Shown: positions 7,832 to 16,372 of the stretch, one piece after another | Layout of the letters: every line of letters begins with the position of its first letter | How positions within the stretch are numbered: the stretch's first letter is position 1 | NCBI GenBank assembly: GCA_904420225.1 | Contig: CAJFUP010000042.1 | Span: 1 to 32,239 of the forward strand | Length of the DNA stretch: 32,239 nt | Reading direction: 5' to 3' | DNA from: an uncultured Lachnospiraceae bacterium | GTDB taxonomy: Bacteria > Bacillota > Clostridia > Lachnospirales > Lachnospiraceae | The notes under the pieces: generated by a model | What the model was told of the DNA's origin: nothing | The model's input: the letters and a program-made list of their open reading frames with translations, nothing else | Databases searched by the model: none | Position numbers and translations under genes: made by a program

Positions 7832-9292
7832 TTACAGAAACAATCCCAGAACCAACATGAATATAAAGATCCCCACCGGCGCCACTGCCGCCGCTATTTT
7901 TCCATATTTCCCCGCCGCGTCAAAGAATACTTGGGTCTCCTCCCGCTTTCCCATCTGATGTTCACAAACCACTGCAGCGGCCGAAAGTAAAACCACCACT
8001 GCCGCCATTCTCCAAAAAGAAGACCCCAGACTGACACCGGCAGCCGTATCCATATGAAACAGCCGATAAATAATGGATGGAGTCTCCACCGCAATGACAG
8101 CTTGGCCCACTTTCCAGACAATGGCCTGAATCAAAACCAATCCTGCAGTGACTGCTGCCACATGAATCCAATATCGTCTTCCTGTCTGCTCTCTAAGCTT
8201 CTGATACTGGTAAATCATCACAGCCAAGACCATTCCCAGCACCAACAGCATGGCGAAAACCATGCCGATGACGCCTCCGGGAAACCACGCCGACACCGCA
8301 TTCCTGCTCTCTCCGTGAATCACTCCTTCGTAACCGCCGCCCGATAAAATCCCCGCTGCTGCGGCCATTAGATTGGGAAGCAGGCAGACGGCACCGCTGA
8401 ATGCCGTCCACTCCCTGGCATGGCGGGATAAAAACAAAATCACGCCCGCCACTGCCACCACCAGGGCCAGTCCCAAATAGGCTGCGACTACCCATGTCAA
8501 AGCCCTCCCACTGCGGTAGAAAACCGTGTCCCGATAACGGTCACGGATATTGTGGCGTCTGCGCAACGCCAAAAGATTGGCGGCCAGCGCCACACAGCCG
8601 GTTCCCACAATGGAGCTGGCCAGCGTCACATACATTTTTGCATCTATACTGATCCCCACTGCCTCTTCTTTGGCCCACCACACCGGTACAAAAGAAGTGA
8701 CAGCAAAGAAAAATACATAGAGCGCCAGCACACACCCCACAGTCAGCGCAGTCTCCCGAGGGCTCATGGGTTCCCTGTGGATCCATCTTAGAAAAATCGT
8801 CCATGCCGCCTTAAAGGATAAAAATGGGATCAGCGCCAAAATCAAAACACTCAGGCTAACCGTGGCGGTGGCATCGCTGGTTACCCCCACGGCCGTAAAA
8901 TGTATGGATAAAACAGGATCGTTGAAATATGCCATTTTAAGCACAGCAAATCCATTGACAACGTTGGCCTGCTCCAATCCCGTCACATTGATTAAGCGAG
9001 TCAGGGAATTTCCCACTAGGAAAGCCAAAAGAAAAGACAGTACCAAACTAACCGCCAGGCTGATGGCTGACAAAATAAAACTGTCAGTGATCACCCGATT
9101 TCTTCCTGTCATGAGTCCCATCCGCTCTTTCCAAGGAGTCTGCTGCCGCCGTACCTCTTCTCTTCGCACCTCCTGGGCATGTTCCTCGCCTTCCATTCGG
9201 ACTTTTTTTCGAAATGCCGCTTCCGCCCTGCGGCAGTCTGCGCAGATGCCATCGGGATTTTCCGTCTCATTGCCACATCGAATACACTTCAT
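7832..9292 (-). CDS. Zinc-ribbon polytopic membrane protein, unknown function
   Basis: A 486-residue protein that I do not recognise beyond its architecture. The N-terminus has a zinc-ribbon pattern with Cys3, Cys6, Cys17 and Cys20 (CIRC and CADC). A charged Arg/Glu-rich linker (about residues 22-60) follows, then about ten hydrophobic segments. I placed the start at the ATG at 9292, which has AGAGG six bases upstream, rather than at the frame opening at 9313, which would lie in the glyS terminator T run. It sits immediately behind the glyS terminator and 40 bp before the NSS transporter gene. Possible roles such as a membrane sensor or envelope protein are speculation. The membrane prediction is firm. 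Confidence 0.8.
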   Translation of the reverse strand: MKCIRCGNETENPDGICADCRRAEAAFRKKVRMEGEEHAQEVRREEVRRQQTPWKERMGLMTGRNRVITDSFILSAISLAVSLVLSFLLAFLVGNSLTRLINVTGLEQANVVNGFAVLKMAYFNDPVLSIHFTAVGVTSDATATVSLSVLILALIPFLSFKAAWTIFLRWIHREPMSPRETALTVGCVLALYVFFFAVTSFVPVWWAKEEAVGISIDAKMYVTLASSIVGTGCVALAANLLALRRRHNIRDRYRDTVFYRSGRALTWVVAAYLGLALVVAVAGVILFLSRHAREWTAFSGAVCLLPNLMAAAAGILSGGGYEGVIHGESRNAVSAWFPGGVIGMVFAMLLVLGMVLAVMIYQYQKLREQTGRRYWIHVAAVTAGLVLIQAIVWKVGQAVIAVETPSIIYRLFHMDTAAGVSLGSSFWRMAAVVVLLSAAAVVCEHQMGKREETQVFFDAAGKYGKIAAAVAPVGIFIFMLVLGLFL

Positions 9293-9311
9293 AATCATCC
9301 TCTCCAAAGCC

Positions 9312-9356
9312 AAAAAGGCTGCCGCAAAATGCCTCTTGCCTCATTCTGCAGCAGCC
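9312..9356 (-). terminator. Terminator after glyS
   Basis: On the minus strand a long imperfect stem (GGCTGC at 9356-9351 pairing with GCAGCC at 9322-9317, with further inner pairing including AATG/CATT) is followed by TTTTT (9316-9312). This is a convincing rho-independent terminator about 65 bp after the glyS stop. Its T run ends only 19 bases before the next start codon at 9292. Confidence 0.85.
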
Positions 9357-9421
9357 CTTATCTTCTTGTCTCTCCCAATCTGTCATCCTCTGCGCCTCAG
9401 CTCTGCCAAGGGCTGTGACAG

Positions 9422-10810
9422 TCAGAATTCCAGCTTTTCTTCAAAATATGCTTTCAGATCTTCGATTTTCACCCGCTCCTGCTCCATGGTATCTCGGTCA
9501 CGCACGGTAACCGCCCCGTCTGTCTCAGAATCAAAATCATATGTCACACAGAATGGGGTTCCGATCTCATCCTGCCTTCTATATCGCTTTCCGATATTTC
9601 CTCTGTCATCGAATTCACAATTGAAGTATTTGGACAGCTGAGCATGGACGCGAAGCGCCCCTTCGTTGAGCTTTTTGGACAGCGGAAGCACCCCGACTTT
9701 CACAGGAGCGATGGCGGGATGGAAATGAAGAACTGTGCGCATATCTCCGCCCTCCAGTTCTTCCTCATCATAGGCAGAACAGAGGAATGCCAATGCCACA
9801 CGATCCGCTCCCAGCGACGGCTCAATGACATAGGGAATGTATTTTTCTTTCTTCTCATCATCAAAATACGTCAAATCCTGGCCGGATGTCTCCTGATGTC
9901 TGGTGAGATCGTAGTCTGTACGGTCAGCAATTCCCCACAGTTCTCCCCACCCAAATGGGAATAAGAATTCAATATCTGTGGTCCCCTTGGAGTAAAAGGA
10001 AAGCTCCTCCGGCTCGTGATCCCTGGCGCGCATTTCATCATCCTTGATGCCCAGACTCTTGAGCCAGTCAATGCAGAACTGTCTCCAATATGCAAACCAC
10101 TCCAGATCTGTGCCTGGCTCACAGAAAAACTCCAGCTCCATCTGCTCAAATTCGCGAGTACGGAACGTGAAATTTCCCGGTGTAATCTCATTGCGGAAAG
10201 ACTTGCCGATTTGACCAATGCCAAAGGGAATCTTTTTGCGGGAGGTGCGCTGTACATTCTTGAAGTTGACAAAAATGCCCTGTGCCGTCTCCGGACGCAG
10301 ATAAATGGTGTTCTTGGCGTCCTCTGTTACTCCCTGGAACGTCTTGAACATCAGATTAAACTGACGGATATCGGTGAAATCTTTCTTGCCGCAGGTGGGG
10401 CAACAAATTCCCTTGTCGTCAATGAATTGTTTCATCTGCTCTGTACTCCAGGAATCCACCGATGTCTCCAGTACGATCCCCTGTTGCTTGGCGTATTCTT
10501 CGATCAGCTGATCGGCGCGGAAGCGCTCGTGGCAGCTGCGGCAGTCCATGAGGGGATCAGAAAATCCACCCAGATGGCCGGATGCCACCCACGTCTGAGG
10601 ATTCATCAAAATAGCACAGTCCACACCCACATTGTAGGGGCTCTCCATAATGAACTTTTTCCACCACGCCTTTTTCACATTATTTTTCAGCTCAACGCCC
10701 AAATTGCCGTAATCCCACGTATTGGCCAGGCCGCCGTAGATCTCCGACCCTGCGTATACAAATCCTCTGGATTTGGCCAGAGCCACGATTTTCTCCATTG
10801 TCTTTTCCAT
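9422..10810 (-). CDS. glyS: Glycyl-tRNA synthetase, homodimeric class II type
   Basis: Charges tRNA-Gly with glycine. The 462-residue protein is the single-chain alpha2 enzyme, not the GlyQ/GlyS heterotetramer. Visible features are the glycine-specific N-terminal region ([17 protein letters not shown]), a four-Cys pair set consistent with a zinc site (CRSC at 90-93 and CPTC at 137-140), [11 protein letters not shown], motif 2 ([19 protein letters not shown]) and motif 3 ([13 protein letters not shown]). The frame opens further upstream at 10906, but that extension crosses GC-rich hairpins. I chose ATG 10810, which has AGGTAGGA upstream and gives the family's usual length. It is the last gene of the era-recO-lipoprotein-glyS run. 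No T-box leader precedes it. Confidence 0.96.
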   Translation of the reverse strand: MEKTMEKIVALAKSRGFVYAGSEIYGGLANTWDYGNLGVELKNNVKKAWWKKFIMESPYNVGVDCAILMNPQTWVASGHLGGFSDPLMDCRSCHERFRADQLIEEYAKQQGIVLETSVDSWSTEQMKQFIDDKGICCPTCGKKDFTDIRQFNLMFKTFQGVTEDAKNTIYLRPETAQGIFVNFKNVQRTSRKKIPFGIGQIGKSFRNEITPGNFTFRTREFEQMELEFFCEPGTDLEWFAYWRQFCIDWLKSLGIKDDEMRARDHEPEELSFYSKGTTDIEFLFPFGWGELWGIADRTDYDLTRHQETSGQDLTYFDDEKKEKYIPYVIEPSLGADRVALAFLCSAYDEEELEGGDMRTVLHFHPAIAPVKVGVLPLSKKLNEGALRVHAQLSKYFNCEFDDRGNIGKRYRRQDEIGTPFCVTYDFDSETDGAVTVRDRDTMEQERVKIEDLKAYFEEKLEF

Positions 10811-10838
10811 GATTCTATATCCTACCTTTCTTTCTCCC

Positions 10839-10875
10839 AGCCGCTCCGTATGGAGACGGCTGCGCCCATGGGCGC
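10839..10875 (-). promoter_or_regulatory. Two GC-rich hairpins in the glyS leader
   Basis: The 92-bp gap before glyS contains the perfect palindrome GCGCCCATGGGCGC (10862-10875) and, next to it, a 9-bp stem AGCCGCTCC (10839-10847) / GGAG-a-CGGCT (10852-10861) with a GTAT loop and one bulge. There is no T run, so a terminator is unlikely. The T-box signature of Gram-positive aminoacyl-tRNA synthetase leaders is absent. Confidence 0.5.
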
Positions 10876-10902
10876 CTGGGGATTCCTGCTTATCGCTTAA
10901 AA

Positions 10903-11565
10903 TCACTTGAATATGATAAAAGATCCCTGTCCCGCCTGGGTGGTCACCGTATTTTTCGTCAGACAGCTGACATTGGTGGAAATGTACTTCACTGTCCCAT
11001 TGACAGTTACTGTAGCGGCAAAATCCAAGTATATGACATGGTATTCTCCCTTCTCCATGATCTCGGAAATCTCCACTGGTTTTCCCTTGATGGTCACAAA
11101 GGAGCCCTCTATGGCTGTGGGAGACTGGTCCACAGTTCCCACCGACAAAGTGGTTCCTCCATTGGTACCGATGTCATCACTGTTATACGTCACATAATCC
11201 GCTGCCGTGGCATAATCCAAAATGGCAACCAGATTATTGGTATTTTCCTCATCCATGGCGATATTTTCGATGGAGATGGGCAGTACCGTGCCTTCCTGCT
11301 CTTCGCCAAGCTGCTGTGCGGAATAATAGTTCAGCCCTGCCTTTTCCTGATTATAGGCGGCGATCTCCGCCTGAGCCATGCTCTTTAACTCATCCAGATT
11401 CAGGCCCTCTCCGGAAAAATCTTCCACATAGGAGCTTTTCAATGTATGGTCATCGTTTACATAAAGCCCGCCCTGTACCGGGCTGAATTCCACATCGCCG
11501 CAGGCAGACATCGTCAGCGCTGCCGCAACGGCCAAAATCGCCGCTATCAAACGTTTCCTTTTCAT
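10903..11565 (-). CDS. Putative lipoprotein of unknown function
   Basis: A 220-residue predicted lipoprotein: a KRKR start, a hydrophobic segment, then the lipobox MSAC with the lipidated Cys at residue 22. The mature part is acidic near its N-terminus ([19 protein letters not shown]) and then reads as mixed alpha/beta, with a Thr/Ser/Val-rich C-terminal half. No catalytic motif or known domain was recognised. Two adjacent ATGs are possible (11568 and 11565); the GGAGG at 11572-11576 gives better spacing for the second. The gene lies between recO and glyS on the same strand, within a housekeeping run. That position suggests co-expression rather than function. Confidence 0.8.
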   Translation of the reverse strand: MKRKRLIAAILAVAAALTMSACGDVEFSPVQGGLYVNDDHTLKSSYVEDFSGEGLNLDELKSMAQAEIAAYNQEKAGLNYYSAQQLGEEQEGTVLPISIENIAMDEENTNNLVAILDYATAADYVTYNSDDIGTNGGTTLSVGTVDQSPTAIEGSFVTIKGKPVEISEIMEKGEYHVIYLDFAATVTVNGTVKYISTNVSCLTKNTVTTQAGQGSFIIFK

Positions 11566-11636
11566 CATTCTCCTCCATTAAAACGGAATTGGGACACGGC
11601 TCCCCTTTCTGGGGTGGCCTCTGCCAACAGTTCATT

Positions 11637-12401
11637 TTATTTTACAGGGTTTTTTTCATTTTGTAAAGCCTCCAGAACCTTAAGGGAATGAAATTTTTTG
11701 TCCACGAAAGCCGATAATCCTGCCGAAACCACTTGCTCCATTTCCCGAAAGGCTTCTTCCTTCAGCGTAAAACGGTAGAGCCTCTGCAGAGGTGCCGCAG
11801 CCGCATATCGCAGGGCGTGAAGCGCCGCCTGCCCCAGAAAGAGTTCCCCCTCCCGTGTTTTTTGGCAGTGAGGACAAAGAATCCCCTTGCGCGTTTTGCT
11901 GTAAATCCCCTCCTCGGGTTCCTCCCCGCATTTCATGCAGGTGAAAATCTGGGGATATTCTCCGTTGATCACCATGGCACGCATCTCAAATATCCGCCGA
12001 ACCAGAGGACGAGGCACCCATCCGGCAAGCAGCGCCTTGATGGATACGTACAAAAGATTCAGCATCTGGCTCTCATCCACATTTTCCCTGGTATAATATT
12101 CCGCCAGCTCAGCGAAATAGCAGGCATAGGACACCGCTTCCAAATCTGTACCCAGCTGATCAAAATATTCCGTCACTTCCGCGCTCTGAAGACTGTAGGA
12201 ATTTCTCCCTGGAAATAGGGAGAACGTTCCCAGCACAAAGGGCCGCGTGCTGGCCAACAGCGGGCTGTTCTGCCTCCTTGCCCCACGGGCAAACGCGGTG
12301 ATCCTTCCCAACTGTTTTGTCAGCAGCACGACCCGCTTGTCATACTCGCCGATGGGCATGGCCGACAGCACCATGCCCGACGCAGCTATCACATCCCGCA
12401 T
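11637..12401 (-). CDS. recO: DNA repair protein RecO
   Basis: A recombination mediator of the RecFOR pathway that helps load RecA on SSB-coated gaps. The 254-residue protein opens MRDVIAASGMVLSAMPIGEYD with the typical OB-fold continuation (VVLLTKQLGRITAFARGARR). It then has the helical domain and a four-Cys zinc site (Cys155, 158, 176, 179; CMKC and CPHC). The ATG at 12401 is preceded by GGAGGAG with a five-base spacer; the longer frame from 12467 was discarded. It follows era by 79 bp, the classical Firmicutes era-recO pairing. A small CCCC/GGGG hairpin lies after its stop but has no T run. Confidence 0.93.
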   Translation of the reverse strand: MRDVIAASGMVLSAMPIGEYDKRVVLLTKQLGRITAFARGARRQNSPLLASTRPFVLGTFSLFPGRNSYSLQSAEVTEYFDQLGTDLEAVSYACYFAELAEYYTRENVDESQMLNLLYVSIKALLAGWVPRPLVRRIFEMRAMVINGEYPQIFTCMKCGEEPEEGIYSKTRKGILCPHCQKTREGELFLGQAALHALRYAAAAPLQRLYRFTLKEEAFREMEQVVSAGLSAFVDKKFHSLKVLEALQNEKNPVK

Positions 12402-12480
12402 GTCATCTCCTCCATGCCTTCTCTTTATCGACAGGCCTGTGCAAGCAAACCGCAAAGATTCCCACAATAGCCGGTCTTTT

Positions 12481-13398
12481 TTACGGTTCCTCCCGGTATC
12501 CGTAGTTTTTCAAAAATGTATCGCTGTCTCTCCAATCCCTGCGCACTTTGACCCACAGCTTCAGATTGATCTGCTGCTCCATCATACGCTCAATCTCAAA
12601 CCGGGCAGCGCTGCCAATCTTTTTCAGCATGACGCCCCCTTTTCCGATGATGATTCCCTTGTGGGATTCCCTCTCGCATACGATGGATGCCTCAATGTCC
12701 ACCAAACCATTGGGCCTCTCCTTCATGGTTTCCACGGTGACGGCAATGCCATGGGGGATCTCTTCGCTGAGACACCGAAGAGCCTTCTCCCGGATCAGCT
12801 CTGCCACAATTTGGCGCATGGGCTGATCCGTCACGGTATCTTCATCGTAATACATGGGCCCGTAGGGAAGATAGCGGAATATCTCATCCAGTACCGCAGT
12901 CACGTTGGTGCTGCGCAGGGCTGAGACGGGAATGACGGCGGCAAAGGGATACTGGTTCTGATACGCGGTGATGGCGGCAGCCACCGCCTCCTTCTTCACC
13001 GTGTCCACTTTGTTGATTACCAGGATCACCGGTGTCTTTGTCATCCGCAGCTTGCGCAGGATCTCTTGCTCTCCTGCGCCGATGTATGTGGTGGGTTCCA
13101 CCAGCCAAAGGATTACATCCACCTCTCCCAGCGTCTTGCTGGCCACATGCACCATATATTCCCCCAGCTTATTTTTCGCCTTGTGGATACCTGGCGTGTC
13201 CAAAAAAACGATCTGTCCCCTCTCATCGGTATACACGGTCTGGATTCGGTTTCTTGTGGTCTGAGGCTTATTGGAAGTAATGGCGATCTTCTGACCGATG
13301 AGATGATTCATCAGCGTGGATTTTCCCACATTGGGGCGGCCAATCAGCGTGGCAAAGCCGGATTTCTTTTTGTCTGTTTTATTTTTTTCTTCCGTCAT
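12481..13398 (-). CDS. era: GTPase Era
   Basis: An essential ribosome-assembly GTPase that binds the 3' end of 16S rRNA and helps mature the 30S subunit. The 305 residues carry the G1 loop GRPNVGKST (about 20-28), G3 DTPG, G4 NKVD and a C-terminal KH domain with GKGG (about residues 240-265). It has a slightly extended Lys-rich N-terminus before the G domain. The ATG at 13398 has AGGAG within the tail of the upstream M16 gene, whose stop is only five bases away, so translation is probably coupled. recO follows downstream. Confidence 0.97.
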   Translation of the reverse strand: MTEEKNKTDKKKSGFATLIGRPNVGKSTLMNHLIGQKIAITSNKPQTTRNRIQTVYTDERGQIVFLDTPGIHKAKNKLGEYMVHVASKTLGEVDVILWLVEPTTYIGAGEQEILRKLRMTKTPVILVINKVDTVKKEAVAAAITAYQNQYPFAAVIPVSALRSTNVTAVLDEIFRYLPYGPMYYDEDTVTDQPMRQIVAELIREKALRCLSEEIPHGIAVTVETMKERPNGLVDIEASIVCERESHKGIIIGKGGVMLKKIGSAARFEIERMMEQQINLKLWVKVRRDWRDSDTFLKNYGYREEP

Positions 13399-13403
13399 AC
13401 TCT

Positions 13404-16334
13404 CTATTCTCCTGTTTGGAACAGCTGCTTCACTTCCCCGAACATGGAGGCGTCCTCGGCGATCTTTCCGTCGTTTCCCACAACGCAGAGATAATTCTGC
13501 CCAAGAATTTCCTCCACAGGATCCGCCAATGCCCGAATGGCCTCCTGATCGGCGCTCAGAACTTGGCCGCGCTCCCGACGAAGCATCTCATATGTGACGC
13601 CGGACAGCCACGCGTTGAGACTGCGGCTTCCCACACCATTGGGCGTCAGCGGTGTATCCATATCGCTGATGGTTCCAATGATATATTTGGTCATATCTCT
13701 GTCATCCACTGTGAAATTTCTCAGATACTGGGGAATGCCATCGTAGACTTCATTGGTACGGCGCAGGTTGGGATCCCGGTAGGACACAAAGTATCCCTCC
13801 CCGTCTCTGGACAAGCCGCTCATGCAGCCGTATGCCCCTCCCTTGACGCGCAGCTGGATCCAGAGATAGTCATAGTTCAAGATCACCTGCAGGATCTTCA
13901 TGGCGCCTGTGTAAGCATAGCCGCCCTTTTTGAAATCACCGCATCTGGCCACATACTGTACCTGGGAGGATGTCTGGAATCCCTCATTTTTTCTCTCCGA
14001 CGGATATTCCCTGGGAGCTTTTTTCCTCTCGCCCACAGGCAATGCGGCAAAGAACGCTTCCAGGTGCGGCAGCAGCCGCTCATATCCTTCTTCATCAGCC
14101 GTATAGCTGATGAGAAGATTTTGTCTGACAAACACCTGTCCCAGAACCTTCTTCAGACGGGCCTTCATCTCTTCCTTCTCTTCCTGGAAGTTTTTATCCA
14201 GATGTTCCAGGAAATGGTAATATCCGATTCCCCCCGTCAGTTCTCCCAGATATGCCTCCGGCTCAAAGTAAGAAATAGCCCGGTTCACCGCCGCCGAATG
14301 ACCGCTGGAAAGAAGACGCGCCTGGGCTCTGGATCGCAGCTGTGCCACAATCTCTCCCAACCTTTTATCATCCTCCAGGCTGGATCCGCTCACAATCTCT
14401 GTCATCAGTGCCGTCATCTCTCCCAGCTTCTGATACAGGGCTTTTCCCTGGATGGAAAATACTGTAAACGGATGGCCCGTGTCCTTGACATTGGTATAGT
14501 GGGACAGGGAGGAACCAATGCCTCCGGTATGGATATTAATTTCATCGGCCAGTTCCTGATAGGTGTAATTTTTCGTATCCACAAAACCCAGGATGGATTT
14601 CAGCAGGGAAAGGTAGGGCAAATCTTCCATCTCCACACAGTCGGCGTTAAACACCGCTTCCATATAGCCGATGCCGCCTGTAAACACGGGATGAAACAGC
14701 ACCGGAATTCCGCCTGCGGTCCGCTCCTGATTGATGAGGGGCAGAGGATCTTTTCCGATATCCTCCACATCCAGCATGGGAATGGCTTCCAGTTCTTCTC
14801 TGGTGGACGGAGCTTCCTGGAATGCTTTCAGCTCCCGGGTGGCTTTCACCAGCTCACTCACCTGTTGGGGTGAGAGGGACGCTTTATACGCCGCCAGCTT
14901 TTGAGCCGTCTGTTCTTCCATCTGGCGGATATAGCCCTTCTTGGGCAGCACCGTCAGCACCACGCCGTGGCGATTGTCCAGCAGTTCTTCCAAAATCAGC
15001 CGCTCAAAATATCCCTCATCCACGGCTTTTCGCAGAAAGGCAAACGTCTCATTATAGGCCAGATGGATCATGGCCGCCCTATCGTCATAAATCCAGCTCT
15101 CGCATGCCTGCAAGCCGTACATGAGTCCCTTGGGGAATCGGCCATAATCGGCCTCCCGGCAGCGGAACTCACTGTTGTTGAGACCTGCCAGCAGAGATTT
15201 TTTGTTGAGTCCCTTGTGCGCCTGTTCCTTCAAAACAGTCTCGATGATGCGGACAAATTCCTCTTTCTGCTGAGCTTTAACTCCCTTGGCCGCCACAGTG
15301 AAGGTGGGCTGCTGCAAATCGCCGTCGTATCCGCCGAACACATCCCGGCCAATGCCCGCATCCAGCAGGGCTTTTTTCACCGGCGCTCCCGGCGCGTTTA
15401 AGAGAACGTACTCCAGAACCTGGAAGGCCATGTATTGTTTGGGGTCCAGCACGGAACCGACGGCTTTACTCCAGGACAGATAGGCGCCGTCTTCTTCTGA
15501 CTCACTGTCTGTGATCCCATAATAGATGGTCTCGTCCTTCATGGCCTGGAAAGGCGGCTCCAGGGGAATGGCAGAGTCCACCTCCACAGCATCGTACCGG
15601 CTCAGATACTCCCGATCCATCCAATCCAGTTTTTCCTCCATATCCATATCGCCATACAGATAAATATAACTGTTGGAGGGGTGATAATATTTCTTGTGAA
15701 ATGCCAAAAACTCCTCATAGCTCAGCTGGGGTATCACCTCCGGATCTCCGCCAGACTCATAGGCATACGGAGTGTGGGGGAACAAAAACTGTTTATTATA
15801 GCGTCCCATGACCTCCTCCGGCGAGGAAAACGCTCCCTTCATTTCATTGTAAACCACCCCGTTATAAATCAGCTGGCTGTCCTCACTCTCCAGCTCATAG
15901 TGCCATCCCTCCTGCCGAAATAGCTTTTCATTGCGGTAGATATTGGGGTGGAATACCGCATCCATATAGACCGACATCAGATTTTGGAAATCCTTGTCAT
16001 TGCAGCTGGCCACCGGATACATGGTCTTATCGGGATATGTCATAGCATTTAAAAATGTATTGAGAGATCCTTTGACCAATTCCACAAAGGGATCCTTGGA
16101 CGGATATTTCTCTGAGCCGCACAAAACGCTGTGCTCCAGGATATGGGGAGTACCTGTGCTGTCTTTGGGCGGTGTCCGAAACGCAATGCTGAACACCTTG
16201 TTTTTGTCGTCATTTTCCAGTAAAAATACACGGGCGCCGCTTTTTTTATGGCGCAGAACATATGCCTGGGAATTTACTTCCTCCAACTTTCGTTCCTCCT
16301 CCAGCTCGTAAGCCGGGATATGCGCGATCTCCAT
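13404..16334 (-). CDS. M16C family metalloprotease (presequence-protease-like)
   Basis: A large 976-residue zinc peptidase of the insulinase/pitrilysin clan. The inverted zinc motif HxxEH is seen as HILEH (His64, Glu67, His68), with the third ligand Glu164 in the YNEMKGAFS block. The length and the conserved GSLNTFLNAMTYPDKTMYP stretch place it in M16C, related to mitochondrial PreP and bacterial Hyp-like peptidases. These close around and degrade short unstructured peptides. There is no signal peptide, so a cytoplasmic oligopeptidase role is likely. The ATG at 16334 has GGAGG ten bases upstream. It sits 38 bp behind the U32 gene and five bases ahead of era, in the same run. Confidence 0.94.
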   Translation of the reverse strand: MEIAHIPAYELEEERKLEEVNSQAYVLRHKKSGARVFLLENDDKNKVFSIAFRTPPKDSTGTPHILEHSVLCGSEKYPSKDPFVELVKGSLNTFLNAMTYPDKTMYPVASCNDKDFQNLMSVYMDAVFHPNIYRNEKLFRQEGWHYELESEDSQLIYNGVVYNEMKGAFSSPEEVMGRYNKQFLFPHTPYAYESGGDPEVIPQLSYEEFLAFHKKYYHPSNSYIYLYGDMDMEEKLDWMDREYLSRYDAVEVDSAIPLEPPFQAMKDETIYYGITDSESEEDGAYLSWSKAVGSVLDPKQYMAFQVLEYVLLNAPGAPVKKALLDAGIGRDVFGGYDGDLQQPTFTVAAKGVKAQQKEEFVRIIETVLKEQAHKGLNKKSLLAGLNNSEFRCREADYGRFPKGLMYGLQACESWIYDDRAAMIHLAYNETFAFLRKAVDEGYFERLILEELLDNRHGVVLTVLPKKGYIRQMEEQTAQKLAAYKASLSPQQVSELVKATRELKAFQEAPSTREELEAIPMLDVEDIGKDPLPLINQERTAGGIPVLFHPVFTGGIGYMEAVFNADCVEMEDLPYLSLLKSILGFVDTKNYTYQELADEINIHTGGIGSSLSHYTNVKDTGHPFTVFSIQGKALYQKLGEMTALMTEIVSGSSLEDDKRLGEIVAQLRSRAQARLLSSGHSAAVNRAISYFEPEAYLGELTGGIGYYHFLEHLDKNFQEEKEEMKARLKKVLGQVFVRQNLLISYTADEEGYERLLPHLEAFFAALPVGERKKAPREYPSERKNEGFQTSSQVQYVARCGDFKKGGYAYTGAMKILQVILNYDYLWIQLRVKGGAYGCMSGLSRDGEGYFVSYRDPNLRRTNEVYDGIPQYLRNFTVDDRDMTKYIIGTISDMDTPLTPNGVGSRSLNAWLSGVTYEMLRRERGQVLSADQEAIRALADPVEEILGQNYLCVVGNDGKIAEDASMFGEVKQLFQTGE

Positions 16335-16372
16335 AATCCATCAACCTCCATTTTCTTTCCAAATTTTCGATC

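Noticed and set aside
8766-9641. 291-codon plus-strand open frame across the glyS terminator
   Set aside because: It runs through the 3' end of glyS, the terminator and the zinc-ribbon gene in antisense, so it is not a plausible gene.
10811-10902. T-box riboswitch before glyS
   Set aside because: The gap is only 92 bp and lacks the conserved T-box sequence and antiterminator layout.
11569-11636. Terminator between recO and the lipoprotein gene
   Set aside because: A CCCC-n5-GGGG hairpin is present, but no T run follows on the minus strand, so I did not call a terminator.
13416-14873. 485-codon plus-strand open frame opposite the M16C protease
   Set aside because: Antisense shadow of an intact conserved gene. 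The translation has no motif.
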